DNA from: JANMDU01 sp043777675
GTDB taxonomy: Bacteria > Pseudomonadota > Gammaproteobacteria > Burkholderiales > Burkholderiaceae_C
Assembly: GCA_043777675.1 (NCBI GenBank)
Contig: JAYWHR010000010.1
Location: 1 to 64,000 of the forward strand
Length of the DNA: 64,000 bases
Direction of reading: 5' to 3'
Part shown: positions 25,240 to 34,415 of the stretch, piece after piece
Layout: the number at the start of each line of letters is the position of its first letter
Position numbering within the stretch: position 1 is the first letter of the stretch
Notes under the pieces: generated by a model
Databases searched by the model: none
What the model saw: only the letters and a program-made list of their open reading frames with translations
What the model was told of the DNA's origin: nothing
Translations under genes and position numbers: made by a program

Positions 25240-26191
25240 GCTGAGGCACCAAGAAATCGCGGCTTATCTTCGCGCCCAGCGCATTAATGCGATCTAGGAA
25301 TTGGGTGAGATAGGCGTGCAGGCCTGTGGCAAGAATTTCATCGATATGACCAAACTGCAAATCCGCGCGCAGTTTGCCAGCCGTGCGCTGGGTGTCTTTG
25401 GATTGCGCGTTGGCAACCAAATTTAAATTTTCCACCACAGCATTCAAACTTGCATGCAAGGAGCGCGGCATATCGGCGCGCAGCATGAGCAGCTCGGCCA
25501 CGCGCTCGGGCGTGATCACATTGCGATAGACTTTGCGATAAATTTCAAAGGCCGAGACGCTACGCAAAATCGCACTCCAATGGTAAAAATCTAGCTCTTG
25601 ATCTTTCTCATTGGCAGCGCCATAAAAATCGCTTTGTAGCGCATGAAATTTCACATCGAGCAATCGCGCGGTATTGTCTGCTCGCTCCAAAAATGTCCCT
25701 AAGCGAATGAAGTGCAAAGATTGATCCATCAGCATCGTGCCCACAGTGACGCCACGCGATAGATGGCTGCGGTATTTCACCCATTCAAAGAATTTGCCCG
25801 GATCTTGCTCAAAATCACCATCTTGGATTTTGCGTTTGAGCTCAAGCCAGGTTTGGTTAATCGTTTCCCACACCTCGGTGGTGAGCGTGCCGCGTACGGC
25901 TCGGGCATTTTCTCTCGCTTGCTTGATACAGCTGACGATAGACGATGAATTATTTTCATTCTTCACCATAAAGGCCATCACATCTTTGGCATTAACGCTA
26001 CTTGCCCAAGTTTTGTAGCTATCTTCAAGCTCACTGATAGAAATGATGCCCTCCCAGCCCGCTTGCGCCACTGCGGCAGATTGCGGAAGTAGCGAAGTTT
26101 GGTAATTCACATCGAGCATACGTGCGGTATTCTCAGCGCGCTCTGTGTAGCGAGCCATCCAAAACAAATGATCGGCGGTGCGGCTTAACAT
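25232..26191 (-). CDS. Alpha-E domain-containing protein (DUF403)
   Basis: 319 residues, almost entirely alpha-helical. The N-terminus MLSRTADHLFWMARYTERAENTARML and the central FLERADNTARLLDVKFHAL are characteristic of the alpha-E family. These genes are nearly always next to a circularly permuted ATP-grasp gene, as here (3 bases downstream of it). Such pairs are thought to make or modify a peptide-like product, but the product is unknown. Confidence 0.95.
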   Translation of the reverse strand: MLSRTADHLFWMARYTERAENTARMLDVNYQTSLLPQSAAVAQAGWEGIISISELEDSYKTWASSVNAKDVMAFMVKNENNSSSIVSCIKQARENARAVRGTLTTEVWETINQTWLELKRKIQDGDFEQDPGKFFEWVKYRSHLSRGVTVGTMLMDQSLHFIRLGTFLERADNTARLLDVKFHALQSDFYGAANEKDQELDFYHWSAILRSVSAFEIYRKVYRNVITPERVAELLMLRADMPRSLHASLNAVVENLNLVANAQSKDTQRTAGKLRADLQFGHIDEILATGLHAYLTQFLDRINALGAKISRDFLVPQHA

Positions 26192-26194
26192 GAT

Positions 26195-27634
26195 TTACTC
26201 CTCCATGACCCAAGTATCTTTTGTACCCCCGCCCTGCGAAGAGTTCACGACCAAAGAGCCCTCTTTCAGAGCCACTCGCGTCAGGCCGCCCGGGGCGCAT
26301 TGAACCGTCTTGCCCGAAAGTACGAAGGGGCGCAGATCAATGTGCCTTGGCGCTATGCCGCTGTCTACAAAGGTGGGGCATGTTGACAATGACAATGTCG
26401 GCTGCGCAATATAGTTACTGGGGTTGGCTACGAGCACACGGCGAAAATCTTCGATCTCCGCTTTCGTCGCCGCAGGTCCGACCAGCATCCCGTAGCCACC
26501 CGCACCATGCACTTCTTTAATGACCAACTCATGCATGTGATCGAGCACAAAGCTAAGCTCTTTCGGCTCGCGGCACATGTGTGTGGGCACGTTCGACAAA
26601 ATTGGCTTCTCACCCAAGTAAAACTCAATCATCTTCGGCACATACGGATAGATTGATTTATCGTCTGCCACGCCTGTGCCCACAGCATTCGATATTGTCA
26701 CGTTGCCAGCCTTGTAAGCTTCCATCAAGCCCGCGCAGCCCAAAGTGCTCTTGGGATGGAACACTTTTGGATCGAGGAAATCATCGTCCACACGACGGTA
26801 AATCACGTCGACTCGCTTTGGGCCTTGCGTGGTGCGCATATACACAAAGCTGTCTTTCACAAAAAGATCTTGCCCCTCCACCAGCTCAATGCCCATCTGC
26901 TGCGCCAAGAAGGCATGCTCAAAATATGCGCTGTTGTGCATCCCCGGCGTGAGCACCACGACGGTAGGCTCCTCAGACGCACCGGGCGCAACGCTGCGCA
27001 ATGTCTCCAGCAACAAATCGGGATAATGCGTCACGGGAGCGACTTGATTTTGTACAAACAAATCAGGGAAAAGCCGCATCATCATCTTGCGGTTTTCCAG
27101 CATGTAGCTTACGCCGCTGGGCACGCGCAAATTGTCTTCCAGCACGTAATATTCACCATGGCCCTGTGCATCAGGCGCGCGCACGATATCGATGCCAGCT
27201 ATGTGGCTGTAAATCTGGCGCGGCACATCAACGCCCACCATCTCAGGGCGAAACTGCGCATTGCGCAAGATTTGATCAGCCGGGATCACACCCGCTTTCA
27301 AAATCTCTTGCTTGTGATAGACATCGTGGATGAAGCGATTGAGCGCTGTGACGCGCTGGATCAAGCCCTTTTCCATGCTCGCCCACTCATGCGAAGGAAT
27401 GATGCGCGGAATCAGATCAAACGGAATCAAGCGCTCTGCTCCCGCGCCATCTTCATCCTTCTCGCCATACACGGCAAAGGTGATACCCACGCGGCGAAAC
27501 ACCATCTCCGCTTCATCGCGCCGCGCCCGCATCACATCGCGGGGCTGCCGCGCAAGCCACTGGTCATACCGCGCGTAGTGAGGCCGCACACTGCTGGCAG
27601 TAGCCTGCATTTCATCAAATTTCAAAACTGCCAT
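26195..27634 (-). CDS. Circularly permuted type 2 ATP-grasp protein (DUF404/DUF407)
   Basis: 479 residues. Signatures are VGVDVPRQIYSHIAGIDIVR with EYYVLEDNLRVPSGVSYMLE, a TPGMHNSAYFEHAFLAQQMG stretch and VYRRVDDD-like YRRVDDDFLDP, then KEVHGAGGYGMLVGP and GGGTKDTWVMEE at the end. The family is predicted to form amide bonds using ATP. It is the first gene of a unit with the alpha-E and DUF4124 genes. In other genomes a transglutaminase-like protease often completes the set; none is seen here. Confidence 0.95.
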   Translation of the reverse strand: MAVLKFDEMQATASSVRPHYARYDQWLARQPRDVMRARRDEAEMVFRRVGITFAVYGEKDEDGAGAERLIPFDLIPRIIPSHEWASMEKGLIQRVTALNRFIHDVYHKQEILKAGVIPADQILRNAQFRPEMVGVDVPRQIYSHIAGIDIVRAPDAQGHGEYYVLEDNLRVPSGVSYMLENRKMMMRLFPDLFVQNQVAPVTHYPDLLLETLRSVAPGASEEPTVVVLTPGMHNSAYFEHAFLAQQMGIELVEGQDLFVKDSFVYMRTTQGPKRVDVIYRRVDDDFLDPKVFHPKSTLGCAGLMEAYKAGNVTISNAVGTGVADDKSIYPYVPKMIEFYLGEKPILSNVPTHMCREPKELSFVLDHMHELVIKEVHGAGGYGMLVGPAATKAEIEDFRRVLVANPSNYIAQPTLSLSTCPTFVDSGIAPRHIDLRPFVLSGKTVQCAPGGLTRVALKEGSLVVNSSQGGGTKDTWVMEE

Positions 27635-27710
27635 GAAACTCTCCTATACTACAGGATAGCAAGTTTCAAGCCAAGCGCACCTCGGGTAAGCGAGGGTGGC
27701 GCGCTGTTTG

Positions 27711-30383
27711 TTAAGGCACCGCAGTATGCACGCCTAAGCCGCTTGAATTGTTCAGCACTGGCGCAGGCGCCGCTTCCCATTGATCAGCCACGTTAAATAC
27801 CGAGCTTGGATTGGGATCGCCTGAAGTGACGGTATTTTTGCGGCGCAAGGTTTGATCGAGTGTGCTCAATGCGCCAGCAATCCAAGCTGTACCCGGGTCA
27901 AAGCCCACTTGGCCCATGCGATCTATCACGATGCCTAATTTTTCAAGCGTGATGGCATCATCGCCATTGAAATTGGCTACCGCACTGGTGAAGGTTAAAG
28001 GTGAAGAAAAGGTCAGCGTTAAACCAGAATTAACGATGACCAAAGCTTGCCCGGCACCTAAACTGCCGCTAAGGGTAAGCACATTGGTCGCAGTGGTCGC
28101 GCCATTGTTGTAGGCTCTGACGACATAATTTGAAAGATTGACTGTTTGGGTTGTCGGATTGTAAATTTCTAGTGCTTTGTTGTTGCCCGAGCCCTCAAGG
28201 TATTCACTAAAAAATAGCTCTCGCTCAACACTGACCACTGGCGCATCAGCAACCACGACTGCGCTAGAAAATGTGGCTGACTGTGAACTTGAGTTCAGTA
28301 TGCTGATGGTGACGGTGTAGGTGCCGCTGGTTGCATAGCTGTGCGTGAGGCTTTGCGGCGTGGTCACCGTGGTAAACGTATTCAAAGTGTTGTCGCCCCA
28401 ATGAACGCTGAGCGACACAAAACTGGCAGAGCCGCCAGGCAAGGCATCCGTGATCGTGATGCCATAGGGCACGCTAGCTTGGCCGGTTGGCGCGATCACT
28501 GCGCCGAGAATCGGCAAATTCACGGGCGCATCTGCATTCAATGTCAGCCCCAAGATCACAGGATCGTGATCTGAGGCACGGTAAGGGGTGGCGGCATAGC
28601 GGTCGTCCGGCTTGAATTCGGTGTTGTAGTCAATCACGTTCGGTTCATCAGAATTGATATGCCATACGCCTACCCCAGTGACTTGAGCGCGCATAGAGCT
28701 TGATGCATAGCCATGATCCAGCGCGCCTGTCTCGCCGCCGAATACATAGGTGTAGCGCTCATTCGTTGGCATGCGTTTGAGCAGACTTTCAAAACCTGCT
28801 GTTTCCAACACCTTGGTAGGATCTTCATTCAAGTAGCTGTTGATATCGCCCATCAGGAGCACATCGCTCTCTCCTTGCGCTTGGAGCTTGCTGGCGAAAC
28901 TGTTTAAAGCTTGCGATTGCACAGTGCGCGCCAGATTCCAACAGCCCTGGCCAGCTTCAATATCACCGCTTGTCGGGCATGAGCCTTTGCTCTTGAAGTG
29001 ATTGACGACAAACCAGAATCCACCATCATTGGCCAGCGAGGCAAAGCGTTGTGCAAGAGGTGGCCTGCCACTGGCCGTGGTGTAGTTGATCAGATCAGCC
29101 CCTGTGGGCAGCACGACACTGCCTAAGCGCTTGACCTTGGCGGGCTTGTAGAGAATATCCACCTTGATGACATCTGTGCCGAATTGGCCACTGTTGACCG
29201 CAGCGTAAGTGCCCGCACCCATTTTGGCGTTCAGCGCAGTCACCAGATTTTGCGTGGCAACATCGTTATTGTTTTCAATCTCCATCAAGCCGAGCACATC
29301 TGCATCTAGGCCAGCGATGGCCTCTACTATTTTCGCTTGCTGACGCGCAAACTCTGCTGCATTGTTCGCGCCTCTTGAGCCAAATGTGGTGAAGTAATTC
29401 AACACATTGAAACTCGCAACTTTCAAATTGCCGGCGACGACTGGCGCTGCGCTAGGGCGAACGTTAGTGCTGACGAATACTGGCGCCACGACTGGATGGA
29501 TGCGGTATGCGCCAAAATTGTGACTGAGCACGCCCGTGAGATTTTGAGTTGCATCCCCGATACGGCGTGTGCCTGTCGTCCCAAGCGCGCTGAGGTAGGG
29601 AATCTGCACGGGATTTTGGATGCTTGCGCCATCATCCAAGACGATACGAGACAGTAGATTTTGCGCATGGGTGGCGGCCGCATTGCCATTGTTGGGGTGG
29701 AACTGCCGTCCGTTCAAAGACAAAACCATCTGCCCGAATCGCCCCAATTCAAATAGCTCTGTGACCGCCAGCGTTTGCGTGAATTGCACCAGCATGCCTT
29801 CATAGCGCTCTAGCTGGGTAGAAGTCGTCAACGGTAGAGAAATTTGCGCTGGCGGCAGCATCACGCCACTGCCACAAATATTGACCGTGACCGTGCCGGA
29901 GAGCTGAGTGACGCTGTCTATTGCACCGCCAAATTCTGCGACCAAGCCTTCGACTTGCACATAATCGCCCGCTTTAACTATCGGCGCGTTGGGAGCAAAG
30001 ACAAACAAACCTTCCGAGGTGAGTGGATCATCATCTGGCACAGGCTGTTGGATGAAAAAACCATTGAGTTGAGTGACAGTTGTAGGCGTCGTCGAATTTT
30101 GAAAAGAGCCAACGACCACGCCACGCACCGTCACAGTTTGAGATTGCAACGCACTGATGCTCTGCGTGCCTTGTACGCTGGTGATACTGGTCAAAGGTGC
30201 ATAGGTACTCACCGAAGCTGTGCAACTGGGTAACTGTAATGGCACGGCGGGCGGTAGGCCACTGACTCCTCCATTCAGAGGATCCAAATCACCGCCACAA
30301 GCTACGAGCACAATCAAAGCGCTGACACACATACACAACCGCGATGCGCGATCTAACAAGCTGCCTCGTGAAAGATGTGTCAT
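27711..30383 (-). CDS. ExeM/NucH-family extracellular endonuclease lipoprotein with PKD-like and lamin-tail domains
   Basis: 890 residues. The signal peptide ends in a lipobox (VLVAC). Domains in order: an OB-like N-terminal region (about 40-290), an endonuclease/exonuclease/phosphatase domain (about 300-610), a PKD-like repeat (LTHSYATSGTYTVTI), and a C-terminal lamin-tail domain (LFFSEYLEGSGNNKALEIYN). Nuclease-domain motifs are LKVASFNVLNYF, LGLMEIENN, MGDINSYLNEDP and SDHDPVILGL. It probably degrades extracellular DNA at the cell surface. In ExeM the lamin-tail domain is usually N-terminal; here it is C-terminal. The start at 30383 follows AGGAG at 6 bases. It lies downstream of comEC on the same strand. 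Confidence 0.9.
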   Translation of the reverse strand: MTHLSRGSLLDRASRLCMCVSALIVLVACGGDLDPLNGGVSGLPPAVPLQLPSCTASVSTYAPLTSITSVQGTQSISALQSQTVTVRGVVVGSFQNSTTPTTVTQLNGFFIQQPVPDDDPLTSEGLFVFAPNAPIVKAGDYVQVEGLVAEFGGAIDSVTQLSGTVTVNICGSGVMLPPAQISLPLTTSTQLERYEGMLVQFTQTLAVTELFELGRFGQMVLSLNGRQFHPNNGNAAATHAQNLLSRIVLDDGASIQNPVQIPYLSALGTTGTRRIGDATQNLTGVLSHNFGAYRIHPVVAPVFVSTNVRPSAAPVVAGNLKVASFNVLNYFTTFGSRGANNAAEFARQQAKIVEAIAGLDADVLGLMEIENNNDVATQNLVTALNAKMGAGTYAAVNSGQFGTDVIKVDILYKPAKVKRLGSVVLPTGADLINYTTASGRPPLAQRFASLANDGGFWFVVNHFKSKGSCPTSGDIEAGQGCWNLARTVQSQALNSFASKLQAQGESDVLLMGDINSYLNEDPTKVLETAGFESLLKRMPTNERYTYVFGGETGALDHGYASSSMRAQVTGVGVWHINSDEPNVIDYNTEFKPDDRYAATPYRASDHDPVILGLTLNADAPVNLPILGAVIAPTGQASVPYGITITDALPGGSASFVSLSVHWGDNTLNTFTTVTTPQSLTHSYATSGTYTVTISILNSSSQSATFSSAVVVADAPVVSVERELFFSEYLEGSGNNKALEIYNPTTQTVNLSNYVVRAYNNGATTATNVLTLSGSLGAGQALVIVNSGLTLTFSSPLTFTSAVANFNGDDAITLEKLGIVIDRMGQVGFDPGTAWIAGALSTLDQTLRRKNTVTSGDPNPSSVFNVADQWEAAPAPVLNNSSGLGVHTAVP

Positions 30384-30501
30384 AAGCACTCCTGAAGATT
30401 GTTGATTCTTCATAATGTAGACATCCGACAAGGCAGCGGCGTGTCAATGCGTAAGCTTCTGTGTGTTGTATGTCGTCGTTGTGGCAGTTACATCGTCGTT
30501 T

Positions 30502-32976
30502 TCATGACGGCAGGCGATGATGCCAGTAGCGCTTGTGAGTATCTCGCTGGCAGCTCACTGTTTGTGGGTGATTGCTACTCCAAAAGGCGGAGCCGCATTG
30601 AGGAGATGCAATCACTTGGATATGTCTTTCTTGGTATCTAGCCATCACCTCGGGCACTGGATGCTGGAAGCGGTTGCGATAACCGGCTTGCACCAAGGCG
30701 ATTCGCGGCTTAACGGCATCTAGGAATTGCGGTGTGGAGGATGTTTTGCTGCCGTGATGAGGCACGAGTAGCACATCTGCTTTGAGGGGGGCTTTTTCAG
30801 AGACGAGGCGCTGCTCTTGCGCAGCTTCTAAATCACCGACGAGCAAGGCGGTTTGATCACCGTTGCTGATGCGCAGCACGCAGCTCATCGCGTTTGGTTT
30901 TTGTCGAAATTCATAGTCACCCGGTTGTGGGTGGAGGATTTCAAAATCTACACCGTCCCAACGCCAGCGCTGCCCACTGGCGCAGCGCTCGGCTTTGCGA
31001 AGCTGCTGCAGCTCATGCTCAGTCTCAATCGAACTCATGAGCCGGGCTTGAGGCTGCATTTTTAGCACAGCCGCTGCGCCGCCAATGTGATCGGCATCTC
31101 GGTGCGACACCATCAGCACATCCAGCTTTTCGCCAAGCGCACGCAGCAGCGGCACAAGAGTGCGCTGGCCGGCATCGCTTTCTCGCGAGAAGCGTGGCCC
31201 TGCGTCGTAGAGCAAACTGTGATTAGCGGTTTGCACAAGGATGGCATTGCCTTGGCCGATGTCTGCCCCGAGCAGTGCAAACTCGCCGTGCGCGGGGCGT
31301 GGTGGGCTCACAAGCAGCATGGGTAGGATCATCACAGCTCCCGCAAAGCGTAGCGCCATGGGTAGCCTGATAACCAATAAAACAGCACCTAATAGGGCGA
31401 TAGCCGGCAAGAAACCTGCGCTGGATGCTACGGAAAATGTAGCAAACGGAAACTGCGCGAGCCAACCCAACAATGCTCCTAGCAGCTGCACACTCAGCGC
31501 CGCCAATCCCCAAGCAGGCGGCGCGAGCACGCCGAGCATCGCCAGCGGCGTGATCACGAGCGTGACCCATGGAATCGCCAGCGCGTTGGCCAGCATGCCG
31601 ACAGTGGAGACTTGATTGAACAGTAGCAAGCTCAAAGGAGCTAAAGCCAACGTGATGATCCACTGCTCTCGCAGCATGCTGATCAAACGTGTGCGCAGGG
31701 TATTGCGTTGTTCATAACTTTTTCCCGCATCGGTAGCAAACAAAATCCCCACGGCCACAAAGCTGAGCCAAAAACCTGCCGAGAGCAGCGCCCAAGGATC
31801 AAGCGCGACGATCAGCGCCAGCACCAGCAGCCATACCAGCGGCCAAGGCCAATGCTTGCCGGAGAGTTTGAGACATGCCGCAGCGCACAGCATCCAGATC
31901 GTGCGCTGCGCAGGAATGCCCCAGCCTGCGAACAGGGCATAGGCCATCGCAAGCAACACACCCCCGATCAAAGCAGCATGCTGGGCAGGAAACGCCGAGG
32001 TGAGCCGCATGCTACGCCTCCACAGGCTTCCAATAAGAAGCGCCGCGCCCCAAGCAAACATCGTGATGTGCAATCCGGAAATACTCATCAGATGCGCCAC
32101 ACCCGTTGCTCGGTAAACATCCCAATCTGCACGATCAATTGCTGCTTGATCGCCCACCGCGAGCGCCGCAATCACGCCGGCGAGCTGAGGGCTACTGACT
32201 TTGTCAAAAATCGCGTCGCGCACTTTTTGACGAGCGGCTTCCAACGGGTGCTGCCACGTATCGCCGATCTTCATGGGTTGGTCACCACGCGCTGCTTCTC
32301 GCGGCGTGGCTCGCACATAGCCAGTGGCTTGCATGCCTTGCTCCCAAAGCCAAAGCTCGTAATCGAAGCCATGTGGGTTCAAATTTCCATGCGGGGCTTT
32401 GAGCCGGGCCACGAGCTGCCAGCGCTCGCCGGCTTTGATATCACCACTGCTCGCGCTCAGCTCTGCAAACGGCACAGAAGCCGCGTCTTCAGACAGGCGC
32501 GGCAAGCTGCGATACCAAGCCAGCTGAATGCGCGAAGGCAAAATCACTGGTTTAAGCTTGCCATCTTGCCCATCTTGCAATAGCTGCGCAGACTCCACGT
32601 TTATTTGAAATCGAATGCCTGATTCATCGCGCTGCGGCATCGCCGCGATGACACCTGTGATGCGAATATCCATACCCTCTAAGCGACTATCGAGTGCATT
32701 GCTTGCATAGTGCGCAGCACGAAAGCCCGTTTGAGCAAATCCAAAAACTACTCCCCCCAAACACAGCATTAACAATCTAGTGAGCGCATGGATGCGCCTT
32801 ATCTCGGCGCTTGCTGTATTGGCAAATACTATGAATTTGATAGCAGTCCACGCAATGAATATGCCGGCTACTAGCGAAAAAAGACCATAAATCCAACCCG
32901 GAAACAGCGCCCGCTGCTGCAACTGCACAGCGCAGCCGATCACAAAGGCGAGTAACGGCAACGAAAAAGAGAGCAT
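30502..32976 (-). CDS. comEC: DNA internalization-related competence protein ComEC/Rec2
   Basis: 824 residues. The N-terminal membrane region is followed by an OB-like soluble domain (DIRITGVIAAMPQRDESGIR), then the Competence domain with many helices (VAHLMSISGLHITMFAWGAA). The C-terminal metallo-beta-lactamase-like domain carries MVSHRDADHIGG, LLVGDLEAAQE and LLVPHHGSKTSS. It forms the inner-membrane channel for single-stranded DNA uptake in natural transformation. An interspersed-repeat copy lies within the N-terminal membrane region (residues about 33-50) and adds VAGIFIAWTAIKFIV in frame. A nuclease gene follows on the same strand. Confidence 0.95.
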   Translation of the reverse strand: MLSFSLPLLAFVIGCAVQLQQRALFPGWIYGLFSLVAGIFIAWTAIKFIVFANTASAEIRRIHALTRLLMLCLGGVVFGFAQTGFRAAHYASNALDSRLEGMDIRITGVIAAMPQRDESGIRFQINVESAQLLQDGQDGKLKPVILPSRIQLAWYRSLPRLSEDAASVPFAELSASSGDIKAGERWQLVARLKAPHGNLNPHGFDYELWLWEQGMQATGYVRATPREAARGDQPMKIGDTWQHPLEAARQKVRDAIFDKVSSPQLAGVIAALAVGDQAAIDRADWDVYRATGVAHLMSISGLHITMFAWGAALLIGSLWRRSMRLTSAFPAQHAALIGGVLLAMAYALFAGWGIPAQRTIWMLCAAACLKLSGKHWPWPLVWLLVLALIVALDPWALLSAGFWLSFVAVGILFATDAGKSYEQRNTLRTRLISMLREQWIITLALAPLSLLLFNQVSTVGMLANALAIPWVTLVITPLAMLGVLAPPAWGLAALSVQLLGALLGWLAQFPFATFSVASSAGFLPAIALLGAVLLVIRLPMALRFAGAVMILPMLLVSPPRPAHGEFALLGADIGQGNAILVQTANHSLLYDAGPRFSRESDAGQRTLVPLLRALGEKLDVLMVSHRDADHIGGAAAVLKMQPQARLMSSIETEHELQQLRKAERCASGQRWRWDGVDFEILHPQPGDYEFRQKPNAMSCVLRISNGDQTALLVGDLEAAQEQRLVSEKAPLKADVLLVPHHGSKTSSTPQFLDAVKPRIALVQAGYRNRFQHPVPEVMARYQERHIQVIASPQCGSAFWSSNHPQTVSCQRDTHKRYWHHRLPS
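32828..32880 (+). repeat. Interspersed 50-bp repeat inside comEC
   Basis: Sequence pattern ACTATGAATTTGATAGCAGT, then CCACGCAATGAATATGCCGG followed by CTACTAGCG. It falls in the N-terminal membrane region of comEC and keeps the reading frame. Confidence 0.85.
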
Positions 32977-33054
32977 AGCGGGCGTTAGGTGTTGTGATGT
33001 TCCGCTACGATGCGGTACTGGTTTTATCTCATCTTATCTAACGGAGCAACCCTC

Positions 33055-33513
33055 ATGAGCGTATACGACAAACTCAAAGAACTTGGCATTGAATTGCCTC
33101 CCGTAGCAGCGCCCGCTGCGGCGTACGTGCCTTTCGTGCAAACTGGCAACCTCATTTTCGTCTCGGGCCAGATTGCCGGGAAAGAGGGTGGCGTATGGGT
33201 CGGCCAGCTTGGTAAAAATGTGACGACGGAAGAAGGCAAGCTCGCTGCGAGGAGCTGCGCGATCAAGCTTATGGCAGCTTTGCATGCCGCAACGGGTGAT
33301 CTGGGCAAAATCAAGCGCATTGTCAAAGTGATGAGCTTGGTCAATTCCACACCAGATTTCACCGAACAGCACATCGTCACCAATGGCTGCTCTGAGCTTC
33401 TCGGCCAAGTCTTTGGCGCTCAAGTGGGCGCTCATGCCCGCAGCGCTTTTGGTGTTGCACAGATTCCGTTGGGCGCATGCGTCGAAATTGAACTCATCGC
33501 TGAACTGGCCTGA
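33055..33513 (+). CDS. RidA/YjgF-family protein
   Basis: 152 residues. The RidA-like fold of the longer YjgF subgroup is recognisable from LKELGIELPPVAAPAAAYVP, GNLIFVSGQIAGKEG and the end GVAQIPLGACVEIELIAELA. RidA proteins hydrolyse reactive enamine/imine intermediates to ketoacids; this subgroup lacks proof of activity. The start at 33055 follows CGGAG; an upstream frame to 33010 has no good ribosome-binding site. It is divergent from comEC. Confidence 0.92.
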   Translation: MSVYDKLKELGIELPPVAAPAAAYVPFVQTGNLIFVSGQIAGKEGGVWVGQLGKNVTTEEGKLAARSCAIKLMAALHAATGDLGKIKRIVKVMSLVNSTPDFTEQHIVTNGCSELLGQVFGAQVGAHARSAFGVAQIPLGACVEIELIAELA

Positions 33514-33718
33514 TGTTTTTTCACCATAGCGCGATGAATTGAACATTGCGCTCGTTAATTCAAAGGACTACGTTTTTAAAGACGAAAGCGCTTCCGTTTT
33601 GTAAGTTACAAAATATTAAGTCGATTTTGGGGTAAACGGTAAATAAACACTTTTTACAAATATTAACTTACTTCATAATTAAAAGCCTTACACAAGCATT
33701 GTTGCGCGGGATTGAGAT

Positions 33719-34402
33719 ATGTCTTTGATGACTACACAAGAATTGATGCTCTTAGGGCAATACGTGGTTGAGCGTACCGATCGCGGCAACCAGCTCATCA
33801 AGCACGACCCCCGTCAAATGCCCCGCCGCCTACGCGTCTTGCTGTTGGCTATTGATGGCGGGCATAACGTCAGCCTTTACACGCAAACACTCAAAGGCTT
33901 TGGCAACGTCAGTGAACTGCTAGTTGAGCTGGTGAACTTGGGCATGGCGCGCTTGGTTGAGCCGATGCTTGCTCAGCAACAAAGAGAGTCGGGGCGCAGT
34001 GATACTTATCGTGCGCTAGACAACCTGCTCGATGATTCTCGCTACGACAGCGAATCTGCTGCTGATGTGTTTTATGGCAAAACCACGCCCGGCAGCTTCG
34101 ATGAGATGGTGCGCGTAGCGCAAATTGAAAAGCCTCAATTCAAACCGCCTGTGAGTTATGCCCCAGCACCGGTGTCAGCAGACGCTCAAAAGGCTCAACT
34201 CGAGAGTTTGTTCAGTCTGCTGGATTCAGCGCGCGGCGAGCGAGCTCATCTTAAGCAGCAAATAGCGAAATTACAGCGCGTCAAAGAAGCAGCTTTGCGA
34301 TTGAACAATGAAAATCACAAGCTGCAAAACTGGGTGTATGGCCTAGGGATCACTTGTGCAATATTGATCGCTGGCTTAGTGCTCTTGATTTTTAGGCGCT
34401 GA
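33719..34402 (+). CDS. Hypothetical protein with N-terminal winged-helix-like region and C-terminal membrane anchor
   Basis: 227 residues. Residues about 20-80 (LRVLLLAIDGGHNVSLY, GNVSELLVELVNLGMARLVEP) look like a small winged-helix-type domain seen repeatedly in Burkholderiales regulatory proteins. A variable linker follows, then a coiled coil (about 160-205) and a final membrane helix (about 207-224) ending in FRR. It is probably a tail-anchored cytoplasmic protein. The preceding spacer of about 200 bases is very AT-rich and may contain the promoter. I know no name for it. Confidence 0.75.
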   Translation: MSLMTTQELMLLGQYVVERTDRGNQLIKHDPRQMPRRLRVLLLAIDGGHNVSLYTQTLKGFGNVSELLVELVNLGMARLVEPMLAQQQRESGRSDTYRALDNLLDDSRYDSESAADVFYGKTTPGSFDEMVRVAQIEKPQFKPPVSYAPAPVSADAQKAQLESLFSLLDSARGERAHLKQQIAKLQRVKEAALRLNNENHKLQNWVYGLGITCAILIAGLVLLIFRR

Positions 34403-34415
34403 TCGCTTGCAACCG

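Noticed and set aside
27645..27710. GC-rich hairpin between the exeM-type gene and the ATP-grasp gene
   Set aside because: A stem with mismatches and no T run; not enough to call a terminator.
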